From Gymnogyps californianus (taxonomy: Eukaryota; Chordata; Aves; Accipitriformes; Cathartidae): a stretch of DNA of 64,000 nucleotides. Positions 34,701 through 50,019 of the stretch are shown here, in pieces; the stretch's first letter is position 1; every line of letters begins with the position of its first letter. The stretch covers positions 42,116,344 to 42,180,343 of the forward strand of contig NC_059474.1 in NCBI RefSeq assembly GCF_018139145.2. Reading direction: 5' to 3'. Position numbers and translations under genes: made by a program. Below the pieces are notes generated by a model. It searched no databases. It saw only the letters and a program-made list of their open reading frames with translations, and was not told the DNA's origin.

Positions 34701-36274
34701 TATCATGCAGCCGGACAACAACGTTATTCTCTTTGACTTCACTGGAACTGCAGTCTGAACATGCAAAACTTAGTCTGGGCCTGAGAATCTTTTGTTCCCA
34801 TTAATTTTTATTTATTCTTTTTCCACCAGGCAATAGAACAGGTAAAAACTATCGCTGTAGCAGCTAAAAGTAAGGAGCAATTTAGTACCAGTATCAAATC
34901 AACATTTAAGTTATTTCAGGAGCTACAATCTTTGTAATAATCATAAAATGTATATTATAATAAAATGTAAAATGTAAAGTGTATCATATAATAAAATGTA
35001 TAGTTACTGTAATTCATAAACTCTGTCATTTTGATTACCATATTTTCTTATGCCAGGTATCTGTTATATTGAATTACCTTTTTATGAAAATATTATAGTA
35101 TCAACCATACTGTGTGTGGGTACTACAGAGATGTGACCGATCAATAAGGAAAGAATTTACATCTATGTATATGAAAGTATGTGAGCATTATAAGTTATAC
35201 CTACACTAAATAGCATGTGTACATACATACATCTCAAACATAATTATTTACACATATCTACGTTAGAAATAATTAAAATGGTCCCTTTTTCTCACCCAAC
35301 AATTACCACCACTGAAAATATAAGAGAACTGCATGTGAGAAACAAGCATCTGAACACAGAACAGAGTACCCTTCTCTACTTGATGTCTCTATCTAGTGAA
35401 GATTTTGCCACTTATGCAACTAAATCTCAGGTTTAATTTAAAGTACTGTCAATTAAGATTGAACACAACATCCTATAACTGGAAATGAACGACAACATTG
35501 GTAATGTCCTTATTATATCTTAGCCCTTATTTGGCAATGACGCTTCTTAAATAACAAATCTTGTACACCTACAAATAAGATACCAACCACACCGATCTTG
35601 TCCTAGTGAAAAAAGTTGGCAGCAGTATGAAACCTTTATCACAGTTATTTTTCTGCTTATCCAGTATAAAAACAATTAGAGACATTATAATCTCATTTCG
35701 CCATTATTTTCTGAAAAATAGGCATATTTGGAAACTCTCCAATTTTAAAGTTGTCCTGTTTGCAATATTCCTTTAAAATAATGGGACTGGGCCATACACA
35801 AGTTTAAGCAGAGAGTAAAATAAACTAAACTTACAAGAAGGAGTGTCAGTACTCTGGAAGAACAGCTGTTCCAAGTGGCATTTAAGGCTCTTATGAAATT
35901 TATTGCAAGAACCCAGTGATATGAGAAAATTAGAAATGTAAGAAATAAATGGCTATAAAGAATCATTTTAGCAATAATTGGTATTCAACTGATGGAATTC
36001 GTAATTTAAATTTTCACGCTGCAAATTGCATGGCATAGTTTTACACAGTTAGCTAGTAGAGAATGATGAGATCTTTTAACATACTTTATTAACCATTTAT
36101 TAACAAGATCTGCAAAAACAATTACTTCAGACTTAATGAGTTATTAACATAATTTCAGATTTGCAAAGCTTTCATTATTTATGAGCTACCAAACCAACTC
36201 AATCTTTCAGTAAACTTTAAGATAAAAATAAATTTATATTATTTATATAAAATATAGAAAATTTATATTTATTT

Positions 36275-36292
36275 ATAAATAAATAAATAAAT
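36275..36292. repeat. TAAA tetranucleotide microsatellite in A/T-rich block
   Basis: About four AAAT-type units lie at the end of a strongly A/T-rich stretch that starts near 36228. The block is likely length-variable and has no evident link to a LINE tail. Confidence 0.75.
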
Positions 36293-39200
36293 GGAAGCAC
36301 ATAAAATGGTAAGTCCTACTGATTTACATAAGATCTTGTTTTCCATTGTTCAGATCCTTATAGGAGTTAGGCTCCCAAGTAGAATTTAAAAATGAAGATT
36401 TAGTTCTCTAAGGATGTGGTTCTTATGTGTTTAAACCACCTGTGAATAAGGGATATATGTTACTTCCATTTAAGCACAGGCAGCCTTTTTAAAATGTAAC
36501 TTTCTTGTGCCGAAAAGCAATACCTTAGTGCAACGCTTACTCCTAATTCCAGTTTCAGAAGAGGTTAGAAAACACCAAATATTTTTACCACTCAAGGTAC
36601 ATACAGAAATATGTGCGTACATAGAATAGGGTGATTCATAAAAACTTTTTAAAAACTTTCCCCAAGTTGTGCTTTTCCAGTCAATGGTTCATAATATAAA
36701 AGAAGCATTATGAATAATTTTAACGCCTACATTAGAAAGGACTGTAAAGATTCATACTTTATACATTAATCTGTCCCTGCTATTTCAAAGCTGATGTTCT
36801 TGATGCTTCAGACATTTTAGGAAGATGGCTGATAGGCGTACGTATCAGTTTACAACAAAAATGTTGAAGTCCATTAAAGTTACTTAGTTATAAAAATGAC
36901 AGAGCTAAGAAATCACAAGAACAACTCTATCCTATGTCAGGAGAGGGGGGAATTTTCTTGAGATTAAAACTTGTTTTAAGACATACAGTGTATTCTATTT
37001 GAAGAGAGGATTTTAAGTGCAGTACTAGGCATTCACTGATAATTAGATATGCTTTCTCCAACCATATTTTTTCCACTAAATTGAATTAAAGAAATTTATT
37101 AAGAAATTAATTCAATATAATTTCAATTAACTGAATTAATGAAATAATTAAACAAAGGTTTAAAATGGTGGAACAATGACTTCCAAAATTTACTCTTGAA
37201 CTCTATAAGGTTGTGATGGTACTTTTTTCTTGGAGATCTGCCTTTTGCACTTTTTATGTACACAGCATGGTCATGAAACAAACATCTTTGACGACTTGAA
37301 ATACCTCTCCACTCAAGTTTGCTGCACACTTCCATCTGGGTAACCACTGGCTGTTTGGCATGCAGACACATTGCAACATCAGAGAAATCAGACTGATACT
37401 GAAAAGTTTATGAGAAGTTGGCTTTATAGTTCTAAAATTTTACTAGGTAACTGTGGGGTATATGGGGTTTCTTTTTAAATTATTCTTAAGCTAGTAACAC
37501 CTCTGGAGTAGATTTGCTTTTGTCTAGACAAAATGCCTTATGCTACCAATTACTTTGTCTGATTAGACCAGATTTTACTATGGTACTTTAGTACCAAAAA
37601 ACCTTCACCAGACTTGGTATAATCACTTTTTTCTTTCTTTTGAAGTACATCTATACCAGGGAAATTTTGTTATCCATCTATATTTTAATATAGTTAGAAT
37701 CTGAGCGTAGACAGTGCCTCACTATGCAAAATATGTTTACATTATGCTTTTCTCTCTCTCCTGAAAATATGCCAATGATTATCTATTTTCTTTCTGGTTC
37801 ATTCTTTGTCAGACTTCAGAAACCTTCTTCAGTAGATGTCAAGTTTAGATAAATATTTTTTCAGAAAAAAACAACCGTTCTGTTAAATATTTGATATGCA
37901 AACCCTCCCATACGTGAATAACTTTATTCTTTTGTGTATCTCCATTGACTTGAATGAACAAGACATATTAATGGTCACTTTAGAGTAGTTGGGTACATAT
38001 TTCAGTGTTGGCAGGGTAACTTCATTAAGATACAAAGCCAGGAACTCCATTCATGGAAAACATCCATCACACTCAGTGGTACTCAGCAAGTGTTTCCACT
38101 ATCACAGATTTTGTGCAATGGTGTTCTCTCCAACTACCTTGGAAAATATATACAGTATACGCATCCTGCTACAAAATTACAGGTTATAGTCATGATGCTC
38201 ATGCAGTTGTTTGGTGCTGTGCCTGAAACAGTGCTTTCTTTCCTTAAGGTCAGATGGTCACGGTCATATGTCTGGGGAAGACTTTGGTCTTTGTTCTTCC
38301 CACTCAGGTGAGATTTACACAGTATGGTCCTGAAATATCAGAGTTAGAGCTAAATGACCTGATGACTCCAAACAACACCATAAAGAAGCAGGGTAGATGC
38401 AGTTTCAAACCCAGAAGCAGTAAGCAGCTGCTGTTAAACATCATGACTAATCTCTAATCATCATTACTGATGTCAGTTACTTTTAGTTATTTGGGCAGTA
38501 TCAGCTCAAGTATCTCTGACATTTTAGGTAGGTTGCTGAGGTAAATAATTATCTTAATGAAATAAGACATTGCCTTGAACTTGTTCAAGTTGTAACGCTC
38601 CTGTGCTACAGATTTGCCCATATCACCAGGCTAAAATGAAAACATTGGAGAAGGATTGTAGCATTTTACAAACAACATGCAGAAGTTTTTGTTTTCATTG
38701 CAATACAGAGCAAATACAACTTTGGATCCTTCTCAGCTGCAGCAAGGGTGCAGTGCTCATCTCTGGAGCAATGCTCTCAAAGGAGCTGCTTTCAAAATCT
38801 TACTAGTAGATAAAATCATTATTTTTTTCTCTCTTTTTTTTTTTTTTAACTTAAAATTTCTCAGGTCTCATTTTATCCAAAGTGACACATTGTCTCACTT
38901 TGAAATCACCTGGCTAAAATCCTGTGCTTAGAGGTAAGTAGGTTTTGAAATGCTTCATCAAATACGAATCTCAAAGAGCTCCTGCTTCCAAATGGCACAC
39001 ACAGGGACCAGTTGCATACTAGTGGATATCATTGGGATTTTGTTCAAGTGAAAAAAGTATGCCTATCTATAGAAACTTACTATGAAAAAAAATGTACTAG
39101 CTACTATGAAAGAAAAATGTTACTAGTCAAAGTCTCTGCAGCTATTATTAAGAAAAGTTAAAGATCTAGCATTTGTAATTATGATGACAAATATTAACTA

Positions 39201-42200
39201 CTTTAAAACACTACCTTTGACAAAACATCTTCAAGTATTCCTCGCTGCTTTTAACGATTGCTCTAGCTACAGCTTCTATTTTTAAAGTCCCCTTTTGAGG
39301 TATTCAGAAAGAGCAGAGGCTTCCATTACAATTTGGTTGAAGACAAATTGCTGATGACTAGAAGATAAGCAGCGTGTCACACTTGTTAGCCCTCAATGCA
39401 CAGAAAACATACTTTTTCAAATAGAAAATGCAGTATTTAATTAAAAAATTTAGATAAGCCCAAAATGTGGAATGCACTTCAATACTGCTGGAGATGACTA
39501 CTGATAGTGTTGCATTAGCATGCGTAGTTAATGTCTTCGCAGCATGCAAAACTCTTATACTCCTCTGGGATACAGATTATGGTTTGCAGAGATTTTATTT
39601 TTCCCCTTCTCTCCAAACATGAAGGTTATAGCTTTAATTTTTATTGAAAGCACTGTGGAATTGTCTCTCTGCTGGTTTTCTCTAAAAACCTATAAAATGT
39701 TAGCCACTAGAAATAAGGAACCCAATTCTTATTGGGATTCCTATCCAGATCTCTCGCTGACCCTCCAGTCAAATTAGAAGTTTCAAGATATTTTTGACAA
39801 TGAGCAGATCAAATTTACGGATTATAGTTTCAGAACTCTATTCCTTTACTATAAACACGTAGATTATTGTCTGGCTTGGGTTTTTTATTTGTTCGCTTTT
39901 GCAATCCGTGCAATAAAAAAGCAGCATTATGGGCATCTCTAATTCAAGCAATGTAGAGTTCATATTCTCACAGAACTGCTATAGTATCTGTATGCAGAAA
40001 AAAGCACATGCTTGTGTGCCTGTGTATGAATGAGCCTTCTAAAAGAGGTATAGCAAGCACAGCCCATTTCAAACTGAAAAATATATTTTCACTTAAAAAA
40101 AAAAAAAGTAAACTTTACTTATTGAAAAGGATTCAGATAAGTATTTCCACTCGGGGCAGGGGGTGGGGGGGGAGTGGAGAAGAGGGAAATCACATGGCAA
40201 AAATACCTAAATATTAAGTGTTAGCTTATAACCTTTCAATATTTGTATCTTTGCTAATGACAGTTTCATTACACCAGGTGCCTGCCTCCCTCAGTCATCC
40301 TTCTACTCTCTGAAAGAAGTGACATGACCATGAAAAGATCAAGAGAGAAAAGACAGAATGCTATGCATTGCACAAAACTGCAGGGATGATATTAAAAATA
40401 AAACTGTTGAGGCATCCCAGCTGATGTCTTCATAAAACCCAGAACTAAACCCTTACTCATTGTCCTTAAGAGCAGCAAATGCAGCCCCCATTAAAAGTCC
40501 TACATCTGTGGCAATTGTAAGTTAACACTTTTTTTTGTCATTCTCTCCCCTTCAGAACAATTAATGCACTGCCGTTACTGCTCTCCTGTGCATCATCTTT
40601 TATTGTCACAGCATCCAAAATAACTGCCTTACCTGCAAAGTCCTTTTTTTTTCTTCTTCTTCTGACAATTTCTTTATATACTTCTACAGTTTACAAGATT
40701 TTACTATGAGTACCGTAGATTCACTTCTAAGTGTCTATAAAGAACATACTTATTTCCTCACTGGAGTTTCTACATAATCCAGATTACAAATTACAAATGC
40801 ATTAATCTGCTTGTTTCTTTCTTTCCTCTGTTGACTATCAGACCTAATCCTTCTTAGGATAAGTTAAATCACTCTAAAGGCTCCAGGGACTATATTGCTT
40901 AGCTACTGACTATAAAAATGACAAAATTGCATGAAGAGCTCTTCATGTAGACATACAAAATTTTATGTTTGTGCCAGACCTTCTGTTTGAGTGTTTTCAC
41001 CTATAAATTTATTTTGGGTTTTTATTTTTCTATGAAAGCAAAAATCTTTATTCTTATTGATGTAGTCCTCTTTCCAGACTGAAAGTTCTGCATATTTCAC
41101 TGACCTTTTTACGCCCCTACTTTGTTTACTGATTCTTCTACACGTAGCATCTTCTACCACACAGCATCGCTTGTTAATGTGAGAAAACATCTTCTCATCA
41201 GCTCTGCTTTCAGCGTAGACGGATTCACACAAAAGATTCCAATGCTACAAATACACGTGCTCCAAGTCCAACAACTCTCCAGCATTTACGTCTTTGGAAG
41301 GCAGTAATCAGCATCACGTATGTCACTTATTTGAATTTGAGGGAACAGAAAGAGAAGTTTTATAATGGTATTCATGCTACTTATTTGCTTCAGCGATAGG
41401 TCTTACAACCATAGCTTTTTTAATAAGGTGTATCAAAAATTATATTGCAACAGCAAATAAATCATTAAAGAAGATGCTACTGAAAGACCAAACATTGAAG
41501 AATTTCTTCTCCTAAGAAGATTCACCATAAGTTGCTTGGTGCCTCCTTAAGCAGTTTCTGAAGTCCTTCTGAGTTTTAAAATAGAATGCTTTTTCCATTA
41601 TATAAACTGCATCAATAAACATTTTTGCTCATGAACAGGATGTCAAATATCAATTACTGTAAACATTCATTTGAATATTTTTGTTTTCCCCCTACAGTTT
41701 TTGCATTTTCTTTCAGGTTTGTGGAATCTAACAGCAATTTTCCCTGAGCTCAGCTACTGTGATAAATTATTGAAGACTCAAAGTGAAGAGACAGTTTCTC
41801 AGCACATTAGTCTTAATTCTGAAGTCAGTAAAATTACAGCATTTTATACCACTTAAAATCTGGTACAGGTGTTTTAAGTGTTTACCTGCAATTTTGTATG
41901 TCTTTAGAACATTTTTTTTTTTTTAAATTGAAAGTGAATAGTATAAAATTGTTAAGGCTGTCATAATTTTTTAAATGGCTGGAACTTGCAACTTTGCAAC
42001 CAAACTACAACTAGTAGATTATTGGAGTAAATAAAAAACCTAAGAATTCAAGATCAGATAGTTTTATGACATGCTTCCTACTACCAGTTATTTCTCTCTC
42101 TCAGCTAACATAAAATGCATTTATAAACAAAATAATAATTACTAGACTTAGAAATACCAAACATTAATATCTATCACAGACATCCTATACATTAAATGTT

Positions 42201-45200
42201 TCTATCTTTTGGGTTTCAGTTCCACAATAGCTAGAACCATCCCTGAATCATTCCTCCTCTCTAGCATTAAATATTATGGACTCTTTTGGTTGGGATGTTA
42301 TGCTCAGTGCTGAACAATACTTAGTACATAAATACAAAAGCTACCATGGTTTTCCCTGGAAAGTTAAATGGAGAAAAGGGAAATGGAGAAAGGGGGATGA
42401 AAAAGGGAATGAAAGACTGCAGTTACTTCTCTTAATACAAACTAGCAAATGCTCAAAGTACCACTCTGAGATTTCAGATACACTATTAGAATCTAACAAA
42501 ACAATAAATTTTCTACAATTAGAAAGAATGCCAGTAAAAAAGCATGATTTTGATTGCATAACAAATGTAATTGTAAGCTTAAGTCTTGAAAATACACAAT
42601 ATTGTTCTTTCACACACGCAAACATTTTTCCGTATGTTATTACTTGTAGTTAGCTTCTCAGTAAGATGTCTCCCTGAATGTACATTTGTATTATTTTGTA
42701 CTTTGCTACAAAAAGTGACTCTTGTTTTTCCCTGCATCAGCCTGGGAGTTACCTCCTTGTGGCAAAATATCAAAGGCACAGGTTGCATATTCAATCTTTA
42801 TTTAGGCCCGCAGTCATACAAAGCCTCATCCCTACTTCATGGGCAAGAAAGCTTCCTCTGATACTTTGCATGGAGCTAGACACCTTCTACGAGAAGCAGG
42901 GAGGTAAGCCTTGAAGAACCACTGGTGACAAACAGCTGAGTTGGTCAGTGCCCTCAGCATGTGGCCTCCTAGCAGAGACCAGCATCTGCCTGTTTCAGTT
43001 CTCCTCTGCTCTACATAATGTCAAATTGTTATAACTTACACTATCTGCAGCACTTTTCTGAGCTGGACGGAAGCAGATGAAAAAAAGCTCATCCAGACAG
43101 GCACTGCTATCAGCTGAGAGCCAGCAGACATTTCACTTGGTCTCTGCTGTGCTGGTAGTTTCTGACTCCGTGCTGAATACCAGCTGTTGGCTTTGAGAAC
43201 AATTTTCCGCTCTGCTTCAGAGTAAAATCAAATAGCTTACATTAAAGATTTTTCTGAGGTGTATCTACCTTGTCGCGTGTTTTCACACTCAGCAACAATC
43301 TCTGGTACTAGAACTAAGTGGCTTCTCGGGCCAGAGTGGCTCACGTGCATGCTGCTCACAGAAGGACCTTCATGGCATGGTACTTCACCCCAGCTGGGAG
43401 CCTTCTATGGCCCAAGACACAATTTTGTGTTTTTCAATTCAATGTACTTGAAGCACTGTGAAGGCTGTGGTGAAACTCGTCAGTACATTTATAACACAGT
43501 GCTGAGGACTTCTACAGTATGCCATAAGGGTATGTGGACAAATTTTAGGACAAAAGATGCTTACTTGGATAAGATTGAAAGACCAGGCCGTAGAAACAAA
43601 CTGGAGAATTTGAGAGTACAGAAGCATGATTTCATCCCACTTAATACCAATTTCTTAGATAAACAATTTATCCCACAATTTATCCCAACATTTACCAAGT
43701 TTTTATTCCCTCCAAATCAGTGCTGTTACACTGTTTCCAAGACCTACTAAAACACAAATATTAATAATGCAAACCCTTTACTTCTTTGTCTATCTTTGTA
43801 TTGTACAAACTTAAATGCCTTCAAACTCCCTATTATTAACCACATATGAAACAGCTTTAAGGATATATAATTACATAAAGCAATAAGGTATTCACAGTAT
43901 GCATTCTGTAAGTAAAGTTCCTATCATATGCAAACAGTATGGCAAATGTTCCTATAATTTAAGAATAATTTAACAATTTTTAGGAAAGATTTTGCACTCT
44001 AGTTTGCTTGAGCTGAGGTTAAGTAAAAATTATCAACATGTGATATATTCAATTAAAAATAAAGTTAAACTGGCTTGGAAATTATACCTGCTTTAATATA
44101 TTTTGCAAAATGTTTTGTTTATTAATTCTTAAATGCCTGTTTCCTCTATCACCTTCTCAAATTGTTGGTGTGGAAGAAATATATCACAGAAAATTGCCTC
44201 TTGATTTTTGTTGTTTATAACAATACTTGTAACAGTGCAATTAGTGCATTTAGTGTGTATTTTAAAGCACTAAATAGAAACAAGCCAAGCAACCCTGAGA
44301 GAAAATTGCTTCACCTTCCTTCTGCTTCCTTCTTCTACGTCCGTGTCCTGCGATGAAGGTCCTGTAACCGCCTTTGTAGCAGAAAACTCAAAGGCACTGT
44401 GATTTTCTTTCTTTTACACTCTTTATCAGCCCCAGGCACCTTTGGATTTCCTTTGGTAATAAACGTGTTTTCTTTTTTTTGGAAGGATTCTTTCCTGATA
44501 TTGCCACATCACCTTTCTCCTGAAGTCTCCTGTCCCATCACTTTTACTTTTTTTCCCTTCCCACTGCCTCTTTTCTGTTTCTAATCCACCCTAACTGCAT
44601 CAGAAAATGAGTTTAAACTCATAAAATAAATCTCAGTAGATAATCAGGTTATTTTGTACATAAACATGTAAACCACACACAGTCTTATGGAAAGTACGAA
44701 GGCCAGCTTCAAGCAGTTAATTCTTACTAAATGCCACACAGTTCTCAGACCTTTGGAGAAAGCCAGGAATAATGGGATGAAGACACCAGTTGGTGCCTCC
44801 AGCTAGTTAGTTTAAACTAGATTCTCTTTTACTATTTCTTATACTTTGTTTTTATAAGTACTGTGTTAAACGTAAGTCCACCAATAGCTCTGTCTCTCTG
44901 TCACACACAAAAAAGGAGAAACAGATCAGTCCCTCCCCTCAGCATGGTTTGCCAGCAGCTACTCTACTCAATACTTAAGACACACTACAATATTTTTCTT
45001 TTCTCTCTATTGCTCCCCATATTCTGCTTTTTCTCATGTTCTGGTATTAGCACTCTAAAGATATCATCAGGTACTTTGAGAAAACAATATGCATTCAGGT
45101 AATGTCCCTTATATAATCTAGCTTACATTGGACAATAATATAGACATATTTCATGCATAAATCAATAGTACAATACAATCACTTTAGACAGATGTAAGAG

Positions 45201-46434
45201 AGGTTTTCTGTAATGCTGACCTATGCCATGAAGAGAAATAAAGGAGGGCACAAGTCAAGATGAGTGCAAGTTACCAAGGAAAACACAGTACAAATAACCC
45301 TATCTCATTAATTTAAGCCCAGAAAATCCAGAAGTCTGGCTACCTTTCAAGTCACATCTATAAAAATCAGCAATATCACACTTGGCTCCTGTGCTCTCAA
45401 CAGTATTTCATAGCTTTTGAAAGGAGGACTTACCTACTTTTTTGTTAATACAAAATACATTTTTCTAATACCAAAATTGGGAAGGAACAGGCATTGGTCC
45501 ACCCAGTTCTTCAGTATGAAGCTCTCTCTTTACAAAGCTCACCACATATCTGGATTTGTACCTGTATTACTTTAATTGGATCACCCAGAAAAAAAGGTAC
45601 CGAAGGGGCACCTTTCCATTTATGGCAAGTATCTTTTCAACGTATTAGATCATCAACATACAAAGAAGAATCCTATGAGAATTCAAAGGAGGGGGGGAAA
45701 AACCAAACCAAAAAAACCCCCCAAACCTTTTGAAAATTAGTAACTTCCAAGAGTTACAAAATGTGCAGAAGATTAATGTTCTTCTTGTCGGGCAGGTCAC
45801 AGAAGTGTTTTCCTTCTGCACTGTGACTGAGTGCATAGCTCTCCTAATAAAGACATATCAGTATATAATAAACATCTCTTGCTCCAGTCTTACCACTGTT
45901 CTGCTCCCTGACTTTTGCACAGGAAAGACCAAAGATGACTGAACTTCCAGCTCTGAAGTCAGTCCTGTTATTGACTTCACTGACAGTAGGAGCAGGAACA
46001 GAAGGAAATTTCCTCAAGAAGGAAAATTCACATTATGATGTTTTCATTTCTGGCTTACAATGTTCTGGAGCAGCTGACACCAAGGCATACCTCACCTTAT
46101 GTATGCAAAGTACTCAAGCCACCAGCCTGAGAAATCAGGAAACGAAGCTGCTACACCTGAGCTTTACCAAAAGATAATCTTGCCTTCTTGCTGCCGTACT
46201 TTTTCTGGTGTGCAAGACATTTGTCTAACAAGATCTTGTACCATAAGTCCTAGCTAAGAATTTGTATTTAGGGCTGAATTAATATTCCCTGGGGAAAAGA
46301 AGCCATGTAATTTGTTCCAAATTTAGTCAATTTGTTTCAGGATCTTTGAGGATGCTTTATTAAGGTACTAAGGCTACAGCAGATGAATGAGAACAACAGG
46401 AGTAACCCCTCATGAAGAAAAAGTTCTTGGAAAT

Positions 46435-46460
46435 ACGATATTGTATAACGATATTGTATA
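46435..46460. repeat. Perfect 13-bp tandem duplication
   Basis: ACGATATTGTATA occurs twice head to tail, at 46435-46447 and 46448-46460, followed by a partial ATGATA. This is a small recent local duplication with no known function. Confidence 0.9.
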
Positions 46461-49400
46461 ATGATAGCTGGCACTTGAGCCCACATCAAGGTAATGCCAA
46501 ATCACTTTGTGATATAAAGGATTGCACTTTTTGCCAAAACCGGTACCATTTGCTCAGACTCCGATTTGAAAAATGGTGGGGAAACTAGCTTTTGTAAACT
46601 GTGAAAAACACTTCTTTCCTTGAAGGCTCTTAAGAGTTTGTGACCTTAGGGTAAGCAGGTCACAGCATGCCCTGCAGAGCTCATCCTTACTGGTTTACAG
46701 CTGATGATGTGTATTTGTGTATGAATATCCACTGTGATAATTTACTGTGAAAGGCAGTTAATGTGCTTAGAATGTGGAATTAGCGTCACCTTTTTTAACT
46801 TGTCTGCAGCTGTTTGCATGAGATTGATTTGTTGTCAGTTTTTCATTGTCTTTCTTGAAGAGAATCTGAAGGGAGCTGGGGAGAAAAATCGCTGTACCAC
46901 AGGGTATTTTCCCACCCTTCATGAAGTGAAACCAAGATTACCTGCAGAAAAACAAGCAACCAAAATACATACCTGTCTTGTTTTCAGGAAACTCACCTGA
47001 ATATGGCAGAACGTACTTCACATAGCAGACATAAGCCAAGGTGATACAAAGGCACAAACCTCATTTTATCCCATCTTAAAAGAGTTTCTACCCCCAGGCT
47101 TTTCAGTAACTCCTCCAGTAATGCCAATCAGGACACACCTTTCCAAATTTTGTTATGCAACATTTTGGTTATACAGAAAAGTACATTGCCAATTCACTGA
47201 CGCTATATACACTTCATAAGGTCTGTAATTTTTATATTATCTGGCAAACCATTAAAATATGCCAGTCATACCATCTTACTTAAGAACTGTTTATATGTAA
47301 TCATAATAATGCTGTTATTTTCTACAGCAAGACATACTCCCTTGTGTAAAAGACTACTGCTAAACCCACTCCAAGGCCTCCACAAATGCTTAACATGCTA
47401 CCTACACACACACAATTCTTCCTCCCTATAATACCAGCTCTTTCCAAATGATAATTTTCTTGCAGTGCAAAATAAAAAAAAATAAGACCCAGTTAAATCA
47501 TAATATATTTTTCTTCTACATTTCCAACAAAAAGTATTTGTAAAACAAAATGTTTTGCTGATTTGAAGGAGTGTGAAAGCTTGTGTTTTAACAAAACAGT
47601 CATGGCTGGACTCTTACCTTTGGTAATACCTATGGTATTTTTCCTCCTTGCTTTGTCCTTTAGCTACAGGCAGCTAAACAGCAATGAAGAACTGAGCTAC
47701 TAGTGAACTACTGAACGCCATCCACTTGCACAGATGCTTTCCTGAAGATCTTGCACCTCCAGCAACTATTTGACTGATGAACGTGTCCATAAAAAGTAGA
47801 TAATTAATCAACAATTGAATTTGTATCCTTACCTTTTTTTTTTTTTTTTACATGAGGAGAGGGAAGAACTGTGGATTAAAGGATTGAGCATTATGAATAT
47901 CTCAAATAATGGAAGTTCCTTCCCATTGCAGGAACAGTCTTTGCTTAACTGACTCTAGTGACTGCAACTACCAAGTCATCCCATGGACCGAAAGAACACT
48001 TCTCACATTGCCAGGACACCGAGAAGTTCATTCAGTTACTTCCAGTTACCAGAGCAGAGTGAGTACAGATGGAACAAACTGGTAAATCTCACTCCATCAC
48101 TGTTGGTATAGTTTCCCTAGAAACAGCTAACTATAACTAATGAGGAGAATGAATGACTCATTTAGTTCATTGTATGAGAATTTTTTCCTCCTTTTCCCCT
48201 CAACAAAAATCTCACCAGCATTATACTTTCTCACTTACTTTCTATAATGTTATTGTACTTATTGGAAAGAAGATAAGACTAGAAAAAATGGAACCATCCA
48301 AAAACAACAGTGAATGATATCCTGAAGTACTACTGTAGTGAATATTTGATATTACTAATGATATTTAAGGGACTGTATTTTTTTTAAATCCAATGGTAAT
48401 AGTGTTTCACCTAACTTACCTTTGGTGAGTTTCACTTAGCAGCATTTAACCTGACTTCATGGTTTTCATATTCTGACATTCCAAAGCTCCCAATTTTAGA
48501 CAATGACTAAGGAAAATATAAAATAACCAGATTCATCTTCCTTTCTTACTACAAGAAAAAAAGCCTTAAGGTATTAAACTAAGTTTTATTTTATAAAAAC
48601 ACTGAGTTATCAATCACTGTGTCTGACCCGAGTATTCTTTCTGTCTAGAAAGTTTTGCTACTGTATTGCTTAACATTTTAGAAAACAAACAAAAAATATG
48701 AATCATTGTTTCAGTACCAGGCAGCAACTATCTTTCAATCCTTGCTAACACATGGGAAATGAATTCATTCTTTACTGAAAGCACTGTCTTACTCCACTGG
48801 GGCTGTTTGTCAGTTCCTCCAGAGTGACACTAAATCAAGTTGCAAAGCACTGTAACGTAAATCACAGCCTAATTTACTTGTCACTGTGTTGTGACACTTG
48901 GTTAAAAATGCTTTTTAATTGCAAGGATAAATTATACATTAACAATTCTTAGTGGCAGTTTCAATACTACATCAGATTATTTCACTCTAGAGACAGGAGC
49001 TGAACAACTATGCAACCACAAGCTATGACAATATTTTTAAATCGTTGGGTTGTTCAGATTGATCGTGTTGGTAGTGTTGTGATGATGAGTTCTGTCCCCC
49101 ACAAAAACAAAAGACATAATCAGTCTTTTATATTCAGTAACTCATAAAGCACTCTCTTTTCTTGAACCTTTCTGATCACTCCAGCTCCTCGCTTGCGAAT
49201 TATTAGTAAGACTCCCTAAATTAATATGAACTGGTTCTCAGTCATGCTGAAAAATAAGCCTCTCGCTTCTATAATCTAGGACAGGGAAATGATTGAAGAC
49301 AGAACAAACTATGTTTAAAAAAAAGAAAAAAAAAGGGAAGTTGTTGAATAATTTTTAGTGATTTTGAGCATCTCCACCTCTGGGATTGCAATTCTCTCTA

Positions 49401-50019
49401 CACAAACAAGGTTTTGTCTGTTGGAAGCTGGACTGGATCTGGCACCTCCTGCAGCTAGTAGCCAGCAAGCAATGATCAGCACTCTATTTGAGCTCATGCC
49501 CTACAGGTAAAAGGCTCCACATTGCAATTACTACTATTAGACGAGAACAAAGCACTTCGCAGAATTTAAAAGTCAATCCTATGGCTCACTTGTATACTGC
49601 ATTTTGTATATGCTATCCCTTAGTTACACATTTCTCATAGTTCACCATACTAGTGTAGTATACTAGTATACCTACTACAGCCTACTATAGTGTAGGTTGC
49701 TCTAATAGATGGAGCTATGCCCCCTACAATCTGCTACTCTGCAATCCAGGGCTTGATGTAAACAGAAATCTGCCAATCACAACTCGCAAAATATGAGCTA
49801 AGGATATTCTGTCAGTAAGGTGCAACACAGATGTATTACGGAGATTATGCAAATGTGACAGTATCAATGATGAGATATGACATTACACTTTCATTTTAAC
49901 ACCATAGAAGACATTTTTGGGGGTGGGTTTTTTTTTGGTTCAGATCTTCCGATTCCATTGAGCTGATGGTCACATCAACTTTGATGGTCTCAACCTTCAA
50001 GGGCAAAGCAAACACACTC

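Larger units (their letters stand above)
31711..50019. other. Long unassigned AT-rich region, no gene seen
   Basis: More than 18 kb contain no gene that I can defend. ORFs are short; the longest (43259-43750, 163 codons counted from a GTG) has no recognisable domain. Simple-sequence items include a run of 10 G at 32941-32950, A/T-rich short repeats at 34938-35001, TAAA repeats at 36275-36292, A/T-rich sequence at 37075-37155, a 22-26-bp imperfect duplication at 39079-39126, a 13-bp perfect tandem at 46435-46460, and a near-palindrome at 49655-49675. Around 42880-43420 the GC content is somewhat higher. Diverged repeats may be present but not visible to me. Confidence 0.45.

Noticed and set aside
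43259..43750. 163-codon plus-strand ORF as a possible gene
   Set aside because: It is counted from a GTG, the first ATG lies well inside it, and no domain or convincing splice site pair is seen. It is plausible by chance in a patch with raised GC.
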